Positions 15,181 through 16,641 of a stretch of 16,641 nucleotides of DNA are shown in pieces. The notes below the pieces were generated by a model that searched no databases, was not told the DNA's origin, and saw only the letters and a program-made list of their open reading frames with translations. The position numbers and the translations under genes are program-made. Source of the DNA: Spartobacteria bacterium (GTDB lineage Bacteria; Verrucomicrobiota; Verrucomicrobiia; Chthoniobacterales; Terrimicrobiaceae); assembly GCA_947487745.1 (NCBI GenBank), contig CANKXQ010000008.1, forward strand, positions 1-16,641. Direction: 5' to 3'. The first letter of the stretch is position 1, and each line of letters starts with the position of its first letter.

Positions 15181-15891
15181 TCGATAACCGGAAATTCGGT
15201 TGCGAATACCCTCAATGGTGGAACCGGCGCGGACGCGATGGCTGGCGGCGCAGGCAACGACCTCTGCATTGTCGACAACGCAGGAGACACCATCGAGGGG
15301 AACGAAGACGATGGTATTGATACGGTGAGTGTGACTGCCACGCTGGGACAACTCCCAGATGGCTACACGCTGGCGGCCAATGTCGAGAACCTGATTCTGG
15401 GAGGCAATGCCTCGCTTTCGGGATACGGCAACGAGTTGAACAACCGGATGACCGGCAACTCGGCCAACAACATTCTCGAGGGGGGAGAAGGGAACAACAC
15501 CCTGGATGGCGGAGTCGGCAGGGACACGCTTCGCGCGGGTTCCGGGCACGATTGCTTCATTGTCGACAACACTCTGGATGTGATCGAGGACGCTGGTGGT
15601 TATGATACTGTCGAGGTGCGGATCAACAACTACACCTTGGCTGGAGGAATGGAAGCGCTCCGGTTGGCCGGAACAACTGCTAGCGCTTTTGGCAATGAGG
15701 GAGACAACCTTTTAGTTGGAAGTTCGTTGGCAAACACCTTGCGCGGCATGGAAGGCAACGACACGCTGGATGGCGGGGCCGGAGTCGACTCGCTGATTGG
15801 AGGTGCAGGGGATGACTATTACATCATCGACAATGCCGGAGACAGGGTATTCGAGATTTCCAATGAAGGAGTCGACACCGTCGAGGCTCAG

Positions 15892-15978
15892 GTGACGGGT
15901 TACACCTTGGCAAATGGCGTCGAGAACCTCGTTCTCTTCGGAACCGTTGCTTCGGGAACTGGCAACTCACTGGACAAC
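15892..15978 (+). repeat. Long direct repeat in RTX gene, copy 2
   Basis: Second copy of the 87-base unit. The other modules between the copies are far more diverged, so these two were copied or converted recently. This pair is also a substrate for deletion or misassembly between the copies. Confidence 0.85.
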
Positions 15979-16403
15979 TTCCTGATCGGAAACGCGGCCA
16001 ATAACTCCCTAAATGGTGGTGTGGGCAACGACACCTTGTCGGCGGCCGGTTCAAATCGAGGCTTGGGCCAGCGGGACACCCTCACTGGAGGAGCCGGAAA
16101 TGATGTCTTCATTCTGGCAGACGAAAACGTCTCTTTTTATGATGACGGCATCTCCTCATCCACGGGAGTCGCCGACTTCGCCTACATCACGGACTTCAAT
16201 GCCTCTCAAGACAGTCTGGTTCTGAGCGGTTCGGCGGAGGAATACTCTCTCATCCTTGGCATATTCCTACCGGTGTGGCCGGCATTACGGGAACCGGCCA
16301 CTATGATCTTTTCCGAGAGCAGGGTTCGACGGATGAGCTGGTTGCAGTAATAAAATCTGCAAACACCACGATTCTCTTGAGCACCAACACCATTGATTTA
16401 GCC

Positions 16404-16446
16404 CGAAACCGGCGATTGAAAAAAGTCGTTTTGCGCGGGAAGGCTG
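16404..16446. mobile_element. Probable left end of an insertion sequence
   Basis: RTX homology stops at about 16403 and a transposase gene starts at 16447, so the left end of the element should fall in these 43 bases. A CCGGCGATTG word near 16410 could be the outer tip, as IS1380 ends often begin with CC, but the matching right end is outside the window. Boundary is an inference. Confidence 0.35.
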
Positions 16447-16641
16447 ATGCACAGTGGTGGTGTGAACAAAACCGACACCGCCTCCGCCGCACAAAACGAT
16501 ACATTCAATTTCAACCCGCTTTTTGGTTCTGACGAGCTGAAATTGGAGACGACGCCGAAGGCGGTGACGCCGTTTGCCGGGATGGCTTCGTTTTTTGTGT
16601 GGCTGGGGGCGCTGGGGTTTCAAAAGCAGGTGGCGGCGGTG
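16447..16641 (+). CDS. DDE transposase, N-terminal part (IS1380/IS4-like), cut by window edge
   Basis: An ATG at 16447 opens a frame of 65 codons that is still open at the last base. After a polar N-terminus, FNFNPLFGSDELKLETTPKAV and TPFAGMASFFVWLGALGF (residues about 20-58) match the N-terminal stretch of IS1380/IS4-type transposases, where a K/F-L-E-x-T-x-x-x-V-T-P-x-x-G pattern precedes a helical leader. The catalytic DDE residues would lie beyond the window. The left inverted repeat of the element cannot be fixed without its right end; it should lie between the RTX remnant (about 16403) and the ATG. The IS probably cut or lies directly behind the end of the RTX gene. Family assignment is tentative. 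Confidence 0.6.
   Translation, partial: MHSGGVNKTDTASAAQNDTFNFNPLFGSDELKLETTPKAVTPFAGMASFFVWLGALGFQKQVAAV

Larger units (their letters stand above)
15019..16403 (+). pseudogene. RTX-type (hemolysin calcium-binding repeat) protein, 5'-truncated and frameshifted
   Basis: From about 15019 the plus strand encodes four modules of about 90 residues typical of secreted calcium-binding RTX proteins. Each has a segment like DTVEA-VTGYTLANGVENLVL, then SLDN-ITGN--AN-LNGG, then nonapeptides GGxGxDxxx ending in IVDNAGD. Clear units are LNGGTGADAMAGGAGND, LDGGVGRDTL, LDGGAGVDSLIGGAGDD and LTGGAGNDVF. A C-terminal part (SSTGVADFAYITDFNASQDSLVLSG) is typical of the protein end. No start codon or N-terminal domain is present: the open frame runs back to 14650, but that part is antisense to the PEP-CTERM gene. 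At about 16258 one base seems missing: the first frame goes astray after YSLILG, while the next frame gives IPTGVAGITGTGHYDLFREQ and AVIKSANTTILLSTNTIDLA to 16403, then stays open without homology to 16532. Such proteins are usually exported by type I secretion through C-terminal signals. A non-functional remnant is most likely; sequencing error could explain the shift but not the missing start. Confidence 0.8.

Noticed and set aside
15037..15549. N-terminal half of the minus-strand 318-residue frame over the PEP-CTERM remnant
   Set aside because: It is the antisense of RTX repeats; repeat periodicity keeps the opposite strand open. Its Val/Ile-Asp-rich reading follows the RTX unit exactly.
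14650..16350. A single 566-residue plus-strand RTX protein starting at 14650
   Set aside because: Its first 120 or so codons are antisense to a clear PEP-CTERM C-terminus with signal REPETY and a basic cluster, and have no RTX pattern; only the part from about 15019 is RTX coding.

Overview
The window looks like chromosomal DNA of a moderately GC-rich Gram-negative bacterium, most likely from the Verrucomicrobiota. The evidence is a PEP-CTERM sorting signal behind a verrucomicrobial-style C-terminal domain, a ThuA plus Gfo/Idh/MocA sugar gene pair, a free-standing OvoA-type methyltransferase, an FGE-sulfatase-fold protein fused to kinase-like and receiver-like domains, and an outer-membrane barrel. 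This assignment rests on family knowledge; there is no rRNA or marker gene to prove it.

Left part (1-5.5 kb): 1-505 holds no convincing gene. A large YfhO-like membrane protein lies on the minus strand (506-2818). It is divergent from a plus-strand outer-membrane beta-barrel with a His/Glu-rich insert (2948-3889), whose promoter region carries two equal inverted repeats. A convergent minus-strand gene encodes the YifB/ComM AAA ATPase (3953-5488).

Middle part (5.5-11.3 kb): all genes are on the plus strand. Two overlapping methyltransferase genes come first: an ovothiol-type 4-mercaptohistidine N-methyltransferase standing alone, then a TPMT-family enzyme. A tight three-gene cluster follows: a membrane-anchored TPR protein, a 764-residue protein with pseudo-receiver, pseudokinase, membrane helix and extracytoplasmic FGE-fold domains, and a secreted protein of unknown family. 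The first two of these overlap by one base. The most novel object here is the 764-residue protein: its receiver, kinase and FGE parts all appear to lack their catalytic residues. The cluster ends at a U-tract hairpin readable in both directions.

Right part (11.3-16.6 kb): an AraC-family regulator gene broken by two apparent frameshifts is divergent from an intact two-gene unit, ThuA-like protein plus Gfo/Idh/MocA oxidoreductase, again with a one-base TAATG junction. The region between contains two inverted repeats suited to regulator binding. From 14.6 kb on the DNA looks rearranged. The C-terminal end of a PEP-CTERM surface protein (minus strand) is joined head-to-head near 15,012-15,045 to a 5'-truncated RTX-type repeat protein (plus strand), which has its own frameshift near 16,258. 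The start of a DDE transposase gene (IS1380/IS4-like) runs off the right edge. No RNA gene, CRISPR array or complete mobile element was seen.
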